A DNA stretch of 21,090 nucleotides, taken from positions 1-21,090 of the forward strand of contig CAZBJQ010000035.1 in the NCBI GenBank assembly GCA_964492235.1, in the 5' to 3' direction. Positions 1 through 8,269 of this stretch are shown one piece after another (position 1 is the first letter of the stretch; the number at the start of each line of letters is the position of its first letter). A model generated the notes under the pieces. The model worked only from the letters and a program-made list of their open reading frames with translations. It did not search any database and was not told the DNA's origin. This DNA comes from PFL42 sp964492235. GTDB lineage: Bacteria > Chloroflexota > Anaerolineae > Anaerolineales > E44-bin32. The translations under genes and the position numbers were made by a program.

Positions 1-845
1 ACCAGCAGCGCCCGAAGCGCCACTTCCCGCCACGGGTTCGGTGGGCGGATCAGACCGTAGGCCTCGAGCGCCTCGATCACAAGCGGGGTGACTACCTGTC
101 CGCGGGCGGCGATGGTCTCACCCGCTGCATAGCTGATGGTGACCGGCTCGATCAATCGGCTGGCAGCGTCCTGTGCCTCTTGGGTCAGTTGCTCGTTGTA
201 GACCGCGTTCGGGGCGACGAACGCCGATGCCAGGCTCGCAACCAGGTCTGCCTGGGCCTGGGGGAGACTGATGCTGACCAGCGCCGGGACGGCTCGCCTG
301 GCATCCTCGAGATGGCCTTCGCGGATCTCGGCCCGCATGACCTGCTCCAAGACCGTGAGCGCTTCGAGCTTCACAGCCTGCCAGCGCGGATCTGCCAGCA
401 GCAGGATTGCCTGTGCTTCCTCGGACCCGAGCCGGATGTCTGCCAGAGCGACCAGGTCGGCAGCCCTCTGTTCCGGTGTGGCGAACTCGTCGGCGCGCAC
501 GGCGTCGATGAAGTCAAGCGTGCCACGCAAGCGTTGAATTTGCTCGCGAGCGACCCGGCTGTCCGGGGGATCGAAGACGGCTTCAACGGCAAGCGCTGCC
601 AACTGCCGCGCTTCTTCGGTGCGAATGCGGCTGGTGAAGGTCAGGGCGGACGGCGCCTGCACATCTTGCGAGGCGACATCGCCTGGCTCGAGCAGCACTC
701 CGGCAGTGCGCTGATTGATGGGGAGGGAGAGAGCAGCGGTTGCGCCGACCAGGGTCAAAGCGAAGATGAGGGCGAGCCGGGTGGCCGTCCACAGGGCTAG
801 CACACGTTGGCGGGCGGGCCGCCTGCCTTGGGATGGGGTGTCCAT
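1..845 (-). CDS. pgpH: PgpH-type 7TM-HD c-di-AMP phosphodiesterase, N-terminal part (partial)
   Basis: The frame opens at an ATG at 845 and stays open to the left edge (281 codons), so only the N-terminal part is present. A short basic stretch is followed by a membrane segment at about residues 20-41. After it comes a long, largely helical, charged region rich in Ala, Glu and Arg, as in the extracytoplasmic 7TM-HDED domain of PgpH/YqfF proteins. Near the end of the visible part, the sequence around residues 236-262 (AAGETIAARGQVVTPLVIEA) matches the family's 'G..I..G..V....I..L...GL' pattern before the first of the seven helices. In this family a C-terminal cytosolic HD domain hydrolyses c-di-AMP, but that domain lies outside the window. 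The start is 7 bases after the yqeY stop, so the two are probably co-transcribed. Upstream AGCAGG is a weak ribosome-binding site. The family call is fairly firm; the substrate is inferred. Confidence 0.8.
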   Translation of the reverse strand, partial: MDTPSQGRRPARQRVLALWTATRLALIFALTLVGATAALSLPINQRTAGVLLEPGDVASQDVQAPSALTFTSRIRTEEARQLAALAVEAVFDPPDSRVAREQIQRLRGTLDFIDAVRADEFATPEQRAADLVALADIRLGSEEAQAILLLADPRWQAVKLEALTVLEQVMRAEIREGHLEDARRAVPALVSISLPQAQADLVASLASAFVAPNAVYNEQLTQEAQDAASRLIEPVTISYAAGETIAARGQVVTPLVIEALEAYGLIRPPNPWREVALRALL

Positions 846-852
846 GTGCCTG

Positions 853-1302
853 CTAAGCGCCAGCCAGCATCTGCCGCACCCGATCGCTGACAGTCTTCCC
901 GTCGGCCCTGCCCTGCACACTGGGCATCAACGCCTTCATCACCTTGCCCATCGCCGCCGGACCGTCGGCACCGGTCTCGGCGATGGCTTGGCGAACAAGG
1001 GCTGTTAGTTCCTCATCGCTCAACGGCTGGGGCAGGTACGAGTGAAGGACGGCCATCTCGGCCCGAGCCGCTTCAACCAGGTCCGGCCGGTTGGCGCGCT
1101 CCGAATCTTGGATCGCTTCCTGACGAACCCTGACCTCTTTCTGCAGCACGGCAATCATGCCTGCCTCGTCCAGGGGGCCGCGCTTCTCCACCTCGGCCAG
1201 CTTGACCGCAGACAGAACTAGGCGCAGTGTGCGCTTGCGCACGTCATCTCCCGCTCGCATCGACGCCGTCAGATCGGTTTCCAGGTCTGTTCTTGAAGGC
1301 AT
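853..1302 (-). CDS. yqeY: GatB/YqeY domain protein
   Basis: This is a 149-residue protein of the usual YqeY length. The N-terminal half is charged and helical (LETDLTASMRAGDDVRKRTL). The C-terminal half has the hallmark stretch at about residues 118-145, including MGKVMKALMPSVQGRADGK. The fold matches the tRNA-binding tail domain of the GatB amidotransferase subunit. Free-standing YqeY proteins are widespread, often lie beside rpsU or pgpH-type genes, and have no firmly assigned activity; a tRNA-related role is inferred from homology. The gene sits between mtaB (7 bases upstream) and the pgpH-like gene (7 bases downstream). A TATAAT hexamer lies exactly six bases before its ATG and overlaps the mtaB stop codon. 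It may therefore also be expressed alone as a leaderless message. Confidence 0.92.
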   Translation of the reverse strand: MPSRTDLETDLTASMRAGDDVRKRTLRLVLSAVKLAEVEKRGPLDEAGMIAVLQKEVRVRQEAIQDSERANRPDLVEAARAEMAVLHSYLPQPLSDEELTALVRQAIAETGADGPAAMGKVMKALMPSVQGRADGKTVSDRVRQMLAGA

Positions 1303-1308
1303 AGGCTC

Positions 1309-1314
1309 ATTATA
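1309..1314 (-). promoter_or_regulatory. -10 box (TATAAT) for leaderless yqeY transcript
   Basis: On the minus strand TATAAT is followed by GAGCCT and then the yqeY ATG. A start site 7 bases after the hexamer would fall on the start codon itself. The TAA stop of mtaB lies inside the hexamer. No convincing -35 is visible 16-18 bases upstream, so this is a spacing-based call. Confidence 0.45.
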
Positions 1315-2644
1315 CCGAGGAGCAGCCGCAAGTCGAAAAGGCGGGGTCAGGGCAGGCGGGGGTATCCGACATCGTCGAAATCAGCAGGCCACGCTCGACA
1401 CGGCGGATCACAACGTCTTGCATTGTGGATGTCAGGTCCGCCCGACAAATCGCGGTCACCGGGAAGCCGGTGTCCGTCTGGCCCCACATCTGCCACAGTT
1501 TGAAGTCTACCTGCGCACCTCGGATCCATATGGCCTCCTGCACCCTGCCGACCGCCCGCTGCAGAGTCTCCTCACGTGACCGCTCCACGATGGCGCGCAT
1601 CGCCTGACTTCGATCGCTCATGGTCGCCCGGTCGACTTGGTCGGGCATGCCTGCGGCGATCGTCCCCGGGCGGGCGGAGTAGCGGAAGATATGAGCTCCT
1701 GTAAACGCCATGCTCTCGACGAACCGCAGGCAGGCGGTGAACTCGGTTTCCGTCTCACCCGGGAATCCCACCATCAGATCGGTGGTCAGGGACAGGTCGG
1801 GAATGGCCTTGCGCGCTTGCGCCGTCACACGCGCATACTGCACCGGGAGGCACGGGCGCCGCATCCGGCGGACAGTCTCCGCACATCCGGATTGCAGTGG
1901 CAAGTGTAGGTGGCGGCAAACCCGTCGGTTCTCGAAGAGACGCAGCAAGCCCTCCGACACGTCCCAAGGCTCGATCGACGACAGCCGAAGCCGGCGCACA
2001 TCCGTCTCTTGCAGGATCAAGCGCGCCAGCCCCGCCAGGTCCGGCAAGCCCGGTGATTCCCGGCCGTACCCCCCGAGTTGGACGCCACACAGCACGACCT
2101 CCTGGGTGCCCCCCTGCACAGCCTGCTGGACCTGTTCCAACACCTCGCTGGGGGATGAGCTGCGTGACCGACCTCGGGCGATCCGCGTGACGCAGAAAGT
2201 GCACTGTTCATCACAGCCATCCTGAACTTTGACGAACCCTCGCACCCTGTGGCGGGCGCCGGGGATCGGCTCCCTGGCGGTAGCTCCCCCTCGAGACCGC
2301 GGACCTCCTTGCTTCTGCCAAGCCAGCTCGACGATGGTGTGCTTGCGGTCGTTAGGGACGACTTCGCCTCCGGCCGCCAGGCGGGAGGCAGCCGCCGGCT
2401 CCAGCGTGCTCCAACATCCGGTCAGGATCACCCGGGCCTGCGGATTCCGGCGGGAGATCCTTCGCGCCATGCTGCGCGAGTCGGCGGAGGCAGCACCGGT
2501 CACCGCACACGTATTCAGAATGACCAGATCGCTTTTCTCAGGAGCACCGACAAGCTCGGCGCCGGTCTGCCTGAGTGCCGCGGCGATCATCTCGAGCTCG
2601 CTCTGGTTCAGGCGACACCCGACGCCATCGAGGTAGACCCTCAT
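1310..2644 (-). CDS. mtaB: MtaB-type tRNA methylthiotransferase (radical SAM)
   Basis: This 444-residue protein is a methylthiotransferase of the MiaB/RimO superfamily. The N-terminal UPF0004 domain carries the three cluster cysteines C10 (GCRLNQSE), C46 (NTCAVT) and C77 (LTGCWS). The radical-SAM motif CxxxCxxC is C144, C148 and C151 (GCDEQCTFC), followed by the family's R..RGRSRS stretch. The opening 'V.LDGVGCRLNQSE' with 'NTCAVT' fits the MtaB subgroup. MtaB converts t6A37 to ms2t6A37 in ANN-decoding tRNAs. A TRAM-like region lies at about residues 360-425. The last 16 residues form an odd tail with three cysteines (C431, C439, C441). The ATG overlaps the stop of the upstream lipoprotein gene by four bases (ATGA), indicating translational coupling. 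The family is firm; MtaB rather than RimO or MiaB is likely from the motifs. Confidence 0.9.
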   Translation of the reverse strand: MRVYLDGVGCRLNQSELEMIAAALRQTGAELVGAPEKSDLVILNTCAVTGAASADSRSMARRISRRNPQARVILTGCWSTLEPAAASRLAAGGEVVPNDRKHTIVELAWQKQGGPRSRGGATAREPIPGARHRVRGFVKVQDGCDEQCTFCVTRIARGRSRSSSPSEVLEQVQQAVQGGTQEVVLCGVQLGGYGRESPGLPDLAGLARLILQETDVRRLRLSSIEPWDVSEGLLRLFENRRVCRHLHLPLQSGCAETVRRMRRPCLPVQYARVTAQARKAIPDLSLTTDLMVGFPGETETEFTACLRFVESMAFTGAHIFRYSARPGTIAAGMPDQVDRATMSDRSQAMRAIVERSREETLQRAVGRVQEAIWIRGAQVDFKLWQMWGQTDTGFPVTAICRADLTSTMQDVVIRRVERGLLISTMSDTPACPDPAFSTCGCSSV

Positions 2645-3342
2645 GGGGCGCTCGCAGCTTGCGGCTGGCGTACCCCGAAGTTGTCGAAGGAGAGGCGGGC
2701 GCCTGGCACGTCGTAGGTCCCGGCGAGCAGGCCTACATCCCCGCCGGTCAGAGAGTCTGCCAGCGCCTGGCGTGCCGGCGTCCCGTTGATGCTGAGAGCC
2801 AGACGGTTACCACGACACTCCGCTTGAAGGTGGTTGGTCGCCCGGCCTAGGAGGATCGCTTCGGCCGGCAGCATTGCCGCATCATTGAACATCATCTGTA
2901 CCCCGCCGATCCGCTGCCCGATTCCGGCATAGCCGTCGGCGGAGACCAGGAAGAAGTAGAAGTTGTCCGGATCCTGATAACGGCAGATGAGACCGAAGGC
3001 GTTGTTGTCTGGCCCATCGGCGACGGTGGCATCCACGTCGAGGACCACATCCGTGAAGCGCAACCCGGGGCGCGCCCAGGCAATCCGGTTGGGCTCGAAC
3101 ACGGCTATCTGGTAGGCACCGGACTGGTAGTTCGACTCCACGCTCGCGTCACGATACCGATCCCATCCGCTGGAAGCCCGGGAAAAGTCGTCCTGGAAGA
3201 GCAGTGACCCGGGCTGCGGCGTCCCCAACACCGATACGCAGCCTGACGTCGCGACGAATACGAGGGCTGCCATCGCCGGGCCGACCCTGCGCACGGTGTG
3301 CTTGATGGTGGGAAGACAGCTTCTCATGAGAGGCGGGCGCAT
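2641..3342 (-). CDS. Lipoprotein with concanavalin A-like (LamG/DUF1080-type) domain
   Basis: This 233-residue protein has a lipoprotein signal: a basic N-terminus, a hydrophobic stretch (GPAMAALVFVATSG) and a lipobox ending at C35. The mature part begins with 'LLFQDDFSRASSGWDRY'. It continues with alternating beta-strand patterns (NAFGLICRYQDPDNFYFFLV, LLGRATNHLQAECRGNRLAL) and ends 'LSFDNFGVRQP'. This is the typical order of a jelly-roll domain related to LamG and 3-keto-disaccharide hydrolase domains. No catalytic residues can be assigned, so carbohydrate or surface binding is only an inference. The ATG at 3342 overlaps a TAGAAT hexamer, so the in-frame ATG at 3327 (signal peptide still complete, Cys at 30) may be the real start. 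It is the first gene of the lipoprotein-mtaB-yqeY-pgpH unit. Confidence 0.8.
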   Translation of the reverse strand: MRPPLMRSCLPTIKHTVRRVGPAMAALVFVATSGCVSVLGTPQPGSLLFQDDFSRASSGWDRYRDASVESNYQSGAYQIAVFEPNRIAWARPGLRFTDVVLDVDATVADGPDNNAFGLICRYQDPDNFYFFLVSADGYAGIGQRIGGVQMMFNDAAMLPAEAILLGRATNHLQAECRGNRLALSINGTPARQALADSLTGGDVGLLAGTYDVPGARLSFDNFGVRQPQAASAP

Positions 3343-3346
3343 TCTA
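3341..3346 (-). promoter_or_regulatory. Putative -10 box (TAGAAT) of the lipoprotein-mtaB-yqeY operon
   Basis: TAGAAT on the minus strand overlaps the upstream-most ATG (3342) of the lipoprotein gene. Transcription starting about 7 bases downstream would leave only a few bases before the in-frame ATG at 3327. No clear -35 is seen. Confidence 0.35.
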
Positions 3347-3357
3347 GCATGATGCAG

Positions 3358-3393
3358 GCCGGCCTCGATCGACCCCGTCTGGGGTCAGCCGGC
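3358..3393 (-). terminator. GC-rich hairpin after the TPR gene
   Basis: GACCCC (3371-3376) pairs with GGGGTC (3381-3386) around a four-base loop. It is flanked by GCCGGC copies (3358-3363 and 3388-3393) that can pair as an outer stem. The hairpin lies between the TPR gene stop (3431) and the lipoprotein gene start. No T-run follows, so a termination role is plausible but unproven. Confidence 0.4.
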
Positions 3394-3430
3394 GGAGGGC
3401 TTCGGGCGGCGAACTCCTGAGAGACCCCAG

Positions 3431-4843
3431 TCACCCCTCGATCGACTCGAGCGAGCGACGTGCCAGCTCGGCATCGGCGCTCGCTGGATCGAGCTGAATC
3501 GCTGCCTGCAGCGCCGCCGCGGCACCGATGGGGTCGCCGAGCTGCAGGCGGAGCAGACCGAGGTGGTAGTAGGCGGAGACATTCTGAGGATCAAGCGCAA
3601 GCGAGGTCAGCAGGGCGCGCTCGGCCAGCAAGCCATCTCCGGCGAGCAGTTGGGCATGCCCCAACAGGTCCCAACCCTCCTCGTTGCCCGGGTTCAGCCC
3701 GACCGCGTTCCTGGCCGCCGGGAGGGCGATGCCTGCGATGTCGTAGGCCTGCTCGAGGGAGAAGCGGGAGAGCAGTAGCCAGAAGGACGGATCGACACCT
3801 GCCGCCTCAGCCGCCCTCCGGTACCACTGGGCGGCCCGTGGGAGATCGCCCGATCCCAGGTATGCCGCTCCCAGCTCGGCCAGGAGCGCCGGGCTCTCCG
3901 GCGCACGCGCCAGGGCGGCTTGCAGCAAGGGAATCGCCCTGGACGGCGTGCCGGCCTCGCGCAACACGATCGCCTCCAGCAGGTAAGGGAGGATCACGTC
4001 GGGGGCCTCCTCCCGGAGCTGTTGGAGGGCAGTGATCGCTTGTGGGTCCTTCCTTGAGCGGGCGAACGCAAGGTACGCCTGGGGGGCCGGGTCCATCGGG
4101 CTGAGATCAACTGCATGCTCGAACGCCTCGACCGCCTCGACAGGACGGTCGTGCTTCAAGAAGGTCTGGCCGACACGAAGCGCGACGTCGGAGGGCCGGA
4201 GACCTGCGTCCGCCTGGAGGGCCGCTGTCAGATCTTGCAGCAGCACATCGCCCGGCCCGCTGAGTCGGCGGGCAGCTTCCAGGGACTCCCCGGCCGCGGA
4301 CGGATTCGATGCTGCCACCCACATGGCAAGCAGCCGTTGTGAGGCGGGATCGTCCGGTGCCAGCCGGACCGACTCGAGGATTTCGGCGAGCGCCGGCTGA
4401 GGCTGGCCTGCGCTGTAGAATGCTTGCGCCCGCAAACGATGCAGTCTGGCTGCTTGAGGGCAGGAATCGGGGATCTGTGCCTCCCAGGAGGGGCCTTGCC
4501 GCAGGGCTTCTGCCTCCAGCCTGAGGCAGATCGCCTCGGTGGAACGCTGGTCCTCCAGCTCGATCTCTTCGAGGTGGGTAAGCGCCTGGCCAAGCTGGCC
4601 GGCCGCCACGGCCGCCATTGCCGCTGACCGATGGAGGATGGCGAGTGAGGGCTCTAGGCGAAGCACCGCTTCGAGGTGCTCAACAGCTACCTGCGGGTCG
4701 CCTTCCTGGAGGGATTGCTGGGCAGCGGTCAAGTGCTCCCCCAGTGCCCGCGGCGCGGCGGTGGGTGACAAGCCGGCCAGGATCGCACCCACCAGGAGCA
4801 GGACAATCCACCGTGTTCGGCGTGGGCCCAGGCGGCTGATCAA
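3431..4843 (-). CDS. Membrane-anchored or exported TPR protein
   Basis: This is a 470-residue protein. A basic N-terminus (RLGPRRTR) precedes one hydrophobic segment at about residues 13-30 (WIVLLLVGAILAGLSPTA), a signal peptide or anchor. The rest is a chain of tetratricopeptide repeats, seen as repeated 'G....A...L..A..L.P..' units, for example LQEGDPQVAVEHLEAVLRLE, LGSGDLPRAAQWYRRAAEAA and LGDPIGAAAALQAAIQLDP. TPR arrays mediate protein-protein contacts; no partner can be named. I place the start at TTG 4843 because AGAAGG lies six bases before it and TATAAT (4862-4867) is a suitable distance upstream. An in-frame TTG at 4858 would add five residues but has only three bases between the -10 box and the codon. 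The gene is divergent from the acyl-CoA dehydrogenase operon. Confidence 0.82.
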   Translation of the reverse strand: MISRLGPRRTRWIVLLLVGAILAGLSPTAAPRALGEHLTAAQQSLQEGDPQVAVEHLEAVLRLEPSLAILHRSAAMAAVAAGQLGQALTHLEEIELEDQRSTEAICLRLEAEALRQGPSWEAQIPDSCPQAARLHRLRAQAFYSAGQPQPALAEILESVRLAPDDPASQRLLAMWVAASNPSAAGESLEAARRLSGPGDVLLQDLTAALQADAGLRPSDVALRVGQTFLKHDRPVEAVEAFEHAVDLSPMDPAPQAYLAFARSRKDPQAITALQQLREEAPDVILPYLLEAIVLREAGTPSRAIPLLQAALARAPESPALLAELGAAYLGSGDLPRAAQWYRRAAEAAGVDPSFWLLLSRFSLEQAYDIAGIALPAARNAVGLNPGNEEGWDLLGHAQLLAGDGLLAERALLTSLALDPQNVSAYYHLGLLRLQLGDPIGAAAALQAAIQLDPASADAELARRSLESIEG

Positions 4844-4861
4844 TGGATGCCTTCTCAAAGG

Positions 4862-4867
4862 ATTATA
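4862..4867 (-). promoter_or_regulatory. -10 box (TATAAT) for the TPR gene
   Basis: A perfect TATAAT on the minus strand lies 18 bases before the TTG at 4843, with AGAAGG between them as ribosome-binding site. No good -35 match is seen 16-18 bases upstream. Confidence 0.5.
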
Positions 4868-4937
4868 GCCAAGGACGGTGGGTCGACTGGATCGGTCTCA
4901 ACAGCCTGTGCTGCGGCTCACGTCGGTGGTGTGATCT

Positions 4938-4948
4938 TCAACCGTTGA
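4938..4948. promoter_or_regulatory. 11-base palindrome overlapping the -35 of the acd-etf promoter
   Basis: TCAAC-C-GTTGA is a perfect inverted repeat with a central C. It overlaps the -35 hexamer at 4945-4950, a position where a bound repressor would block RNA polymerase. A further TCAAC half-site is at 4898-4902. The binding protein is unknown. Confidence 0.35.
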
Positions 4949-4973
4949 GCGACGTATCTCCAGACGCTATAAT
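4945..4973 (+). promoter_or_regulatory. Sigma-70-type promoter of the acd-etfB-etfA operon
   Basis: TTGAGC (4945-4950), a 17-base spacer and a perfect TATAAT (4968-4973) precede the acyl-CoA dehydrogenase ATG. The predicted start near 4980 gives a short leader containing GAGG (4989-4992) just before the ATG. This is the best-formed protein-gene promoter in the window. Confidence 0.75.
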
Positions 4974-4996
4974 CGGCTGAACTCCAGTGAGGTCGG

Positions 4997-6214
4997 ATGG
5001 ATTTCAGCCTGACGTCCGAGCAGCGCCTGGTGCAACTGGCGGCCCGCGAGTTCGCCCGGAAGGAAGCTGCACCCGTGGTCAAGGCCCTTGACCGCGACCA
5101 GCGGCCCGATCCGGCGCTGCTCCGTCGCATGGGCGCGCTGGGACTCCTCGGGGTCTGCCTGCCGGTTCGCTACGGCGGGCAGGGGATGGACTACCTCAGC
5201 CTGGGACTGGTCTGCGAGGAGCTGGAGTACGCCGATACCAGCCTGCGGGTCGTGCTTTCCGTGCATCTCGCGTTGAACTCACTCGGCCTGCTTCAGTGGG
5301 GAACCGAAGGTCAGAAGCAGCGGTTCCTGGTCCCCCAGGCCACCGGCGACAAGCTGGCCGGCTTTGCCTTGACCGAGCCCGGCGCAGGCTCGGATGTGGC
5401 GGCCATCGCGGCCACCGCCAGGCGGGTCGAGGGTGGCTACGTGCTGCAGGGCGAGAAGACCTGGATCTCCCTGGCCACGCTGGCCGATCATGTCCTGTGG
5501 TTCGCCCGGACCGGGGCGGCAGATGTCGAGCCTCACCGGGCGCTGAGTGCCTTCATTCTGGAAACCGAGCGGTCTGGCGTCCGCTGTGGAGACCACCATG
5601 GCAAACTGGGAATCCGCGCTGGCTCGACGGGGTGGCTGGCGTGTGATCAGGTCTTCGTGCCGGAAGACAACCGCCTTGGGCAGGAAGGTGAGGGATTTCG
5701 GATCGCGATGGCCAGCCTGGACGCGGGCCGATACACCGTGGCGGCCGGGTCGGCCGGCCTGATCCGGGCCTGCCTGGACGCCAGCGTCCGTTACGCTGGG
5801 GAGCGCCAGGCCTTCGGCCGCCCGATCGCGGACCTGCAACTGATCCAGCAGAAGATCGCCCGCATGGCGCAGGCTTATGAAGTTGCACGATTGCTGTACC
5901 TGCAGGCGGGGTGGATGAAGAACCAGGGGATTCGCAACACGCGCCAGACGTCGATGGCGAAGTGGTACGCAACCGATGCAGCCTTTGATGCCGCCTCCGA
6001 AGCCATCCAGGTGCATGGCGCCTACGGGTACAGTGACGAGTTCGATGTCGAGCGCTATCTGCGCAACGCGCGCGGAGCGATGATCTACGAAGGTACCAGC
6101 GAGATCCACACGCTAATCCAGGCCGGTTACGCACTCGGGACTCGGCAGGACGGAGAGCAAAGGTGCGAACTCCCCGCCTACGACCCGGAGGCCTGGCGGG
6201 CGCCATCCCTGTGA
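4997..6214 (+). CDS. Acyl-CoA dehydrogenase
   Basis: This is a 405-residue flavoprotein of usual length for the family. It oxidises an acyl-CoA at the alpha-beta bond and passes electrons to ETF. The N-terminal helical domain starts 'DFSLTSEQRLVQLAAREFA'. The flavin and substrate signature GFALTEPGAGSD is at 122-133. The middle beta domain includes GEKTWIS (152-158) and KLGIRAGSTG (203-212). The C-terminal helical domain has RQAFGRPIADLQLIQ and the catalytic base motif IYEGTSEI, with E365 in the position used by short- and medium-chain enzymes. IQVHGAYGYSDE is the conserved nucleotide-binding stretch. The last ~24 residues extend past the usual end. The substrate chain length cannot be read from sequence. 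etfB and etfA follow in the same direction, and the start is supported by GAGG and a near-perfect promoter. Confidence 0.93.
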   Translation: MDFSLTSEQRLVQLAAREFARKEAAPVVKALDRDQRPDPALLRRMGALGLLGVCLPVRYGGQGMDYLSLGLVCEELEYADTSLRVVLSVHLALNSLGLLQWGTEGQKQRFLVPQATGDKLAGFALTEPGAGSDVAAIAATARRVEGGYVLQGEKTWISLATLADHVLWFARTGAADVEPHRALSAFILETERSGVRCGDHHGKLGIRAGSTGWLACDQVFVPEDNRLGQEGEGFRIAMASLDAGRYTVAAGSAGLIRACLDASVRYAGERQAFGRPIADLQLIQQKIARMAQAYEVARLLYLQAGWMKNQGIRNTRQTSMAKWYATDAAFDAASEAIQVHGAYGYSDEFDVERYLRNARGAMIYEGTSEIHTLIQAGYALGTRQDGEQRCELPAYDPEAWRAPSL

Positions 6215-6246
6215 ATGATGCCCGAGGCGGAACAGAGTAGATCGAG

Positions 6247-6312
6247 ATGAGCCATATGCAGCCCGTTGTCGCTCCCGCAGTGGAGCGCTACATGAAGAGG
6301 AGGGTGCCTTGA
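6247..6312 (+). CDS. Possible 21-codon upstream ORF coupled to etfB
   Basis: An ATG at 6247 opens a short frame (MSHMQPVVAPAVERYMKRRVP) whose TGA stop overlaps the etfB TTG start as TTGA. It lies in the 94-base gap between acyl-CoA dehydrogenase and etfB, and its last codons contain the etfB ribosome-binding site. The overlap would allow translational coupling, but its own ribosome-binding site is weak and it is short enough to occur by chance. No family is recognised. Confidence 0.25.
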   Translation: MSHMQPVVAPAVERYMKRRVP

Positions 6313-7090
6313 ACATCGTCGTCTGTGTAAAGCAGACTCCCGACACCGCGGCCACGGTCACGGTCCAGGACGGGAAGGTCTCCTGGGGAGATGCCCCGCT
6401 GGTGATCAATCCCTGGGATGAGTTTGCGGTGGAACAGGCTTTGCGCACCAGAGAGGCGCACGGCGGAAAGGTCACCGCGTTGAGCCTGGGGCCGGAAGCG
6501 GCGAAAGAGGCGCTGAAGCACGCCCTGGCCATGGGATGCGATGAGGCTGTTCTCGTCAGCGATCCTGCGATCACTGCGCCGGATTCGCTGGTGGTCTCTG
6601 CCATTCTGGCGGCGGCCATCGCCAAGATCGGGGATGTCGACCTGGTCTTCTTCGGCAGGCAGGCAGTCGACAGCGACACCGGCATCACAGGGTCGCAGGT
6701 CGCACGCCGGTTGGGATGGCCTTCCCTGAGCCTGGTGGCCGCTGTCACGGCGCTGGATCCAGCCAACCGGAGCATCAGCGTGGTCCGCATGCTGGATGAA
6801 GCCCGGCAGGAGGTCAAGGCGCCGCTGCCGGCTGTCGTCAGCGTCGTCAAGGAGATCTGTGAACCTCGCTACCCATCCTTCATGGGGATCCGCAAGGCGT
6901 CCAAGGCTCCACTGCCGGTCTGGTCGCTGGCGGATATCGGCCTGTCCTCTCCGCCGAAGTCCGCCCTGCAGTGGCCGGAGATCATTGCGCCGCCCAAGAT
7001 CGAAACCAAGTGCGAGATCGTCGAAGGTGACTCGGTCGCCGCCAAGGTCGCCAAGCTCGCTGCCAGGTTGATTGAGGAGAAGGTGATCTG

Positions 7091-7091
<1 letters not shown>
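6309..7091 (+). CDS. etfB: Electron transfer flavoprotein beta subunit
   Basis: This 260-residue protein is EtfB, the AMP-binding and partner-docking subunit of ETF. It begins 'NIVVCVKQTPDTAA', as in the family. The central region (VDLVFFGRQAVDSDTGITGS) and the late signature EPRYPSFMGIRKASKAP, near the loop that docks acyl-CoA dehydrogenases, are typical. With EtfA it carries electrons from the adjacent acyl-CoA dehydrogenase to ETF:quinone oxidoreductase or another acceptor, which is not in this window. The start is TTG at 6309. It sits five bases after a strong AAGAGGAGGG ribosome-binding site and gives exactly the family N-terminus. The stop overlaps the etfA ATG by one base (TGATG), consistent with coupled translation of the heterodimer. 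Confidence 0.95.
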
Positions 7092-8134
<1,043 letters not shown>

Positions 8135-8164
8135 GCGAGCTGCCATCGACCCCGCGATCGAAAC

Positions 8165-8192
8165 CGTGCCCGGCCGAAGGAGGCCGGGCACG
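8165..8192 (+). terminator. Strong 11-bp GC hairpin after etfA
   Basis: CGTGCCCGGCC (8165-8175) pairs perfectly with GGCCGGGCACG (8182-8192) around the loop GAAGGA, 30 bases after the etfA stop. There is no T-run, so it is either a U-less terminator or an mRNA 3'-end stabiliser. It could act in both directions between the convergent etfA and the small gene at 8270-8545. Confidence 0.65.
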
Positions 8193-8269
8193 ATGACATC
8201 TCGAGGCGCCTGCCGGGCTGCAGGATGCCCGATCGCCGGGAATCAGGCGGGAGGCGGGGTTTCTTGGTA

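Noticed and set aside
180..800. 206-codon plus-strand open frame at the left end
   Set aside because: It is antisense to the PgpH-type frame, which has a membrane segment and family pattern. The plus-strand peptide is compositionally random.
5279..6109. 276-codon minus-strand open frame
   Set aside because: Complete shadow of the acyl-CoA dehydrogenase gene, a common effect of high GC; no family pattern.
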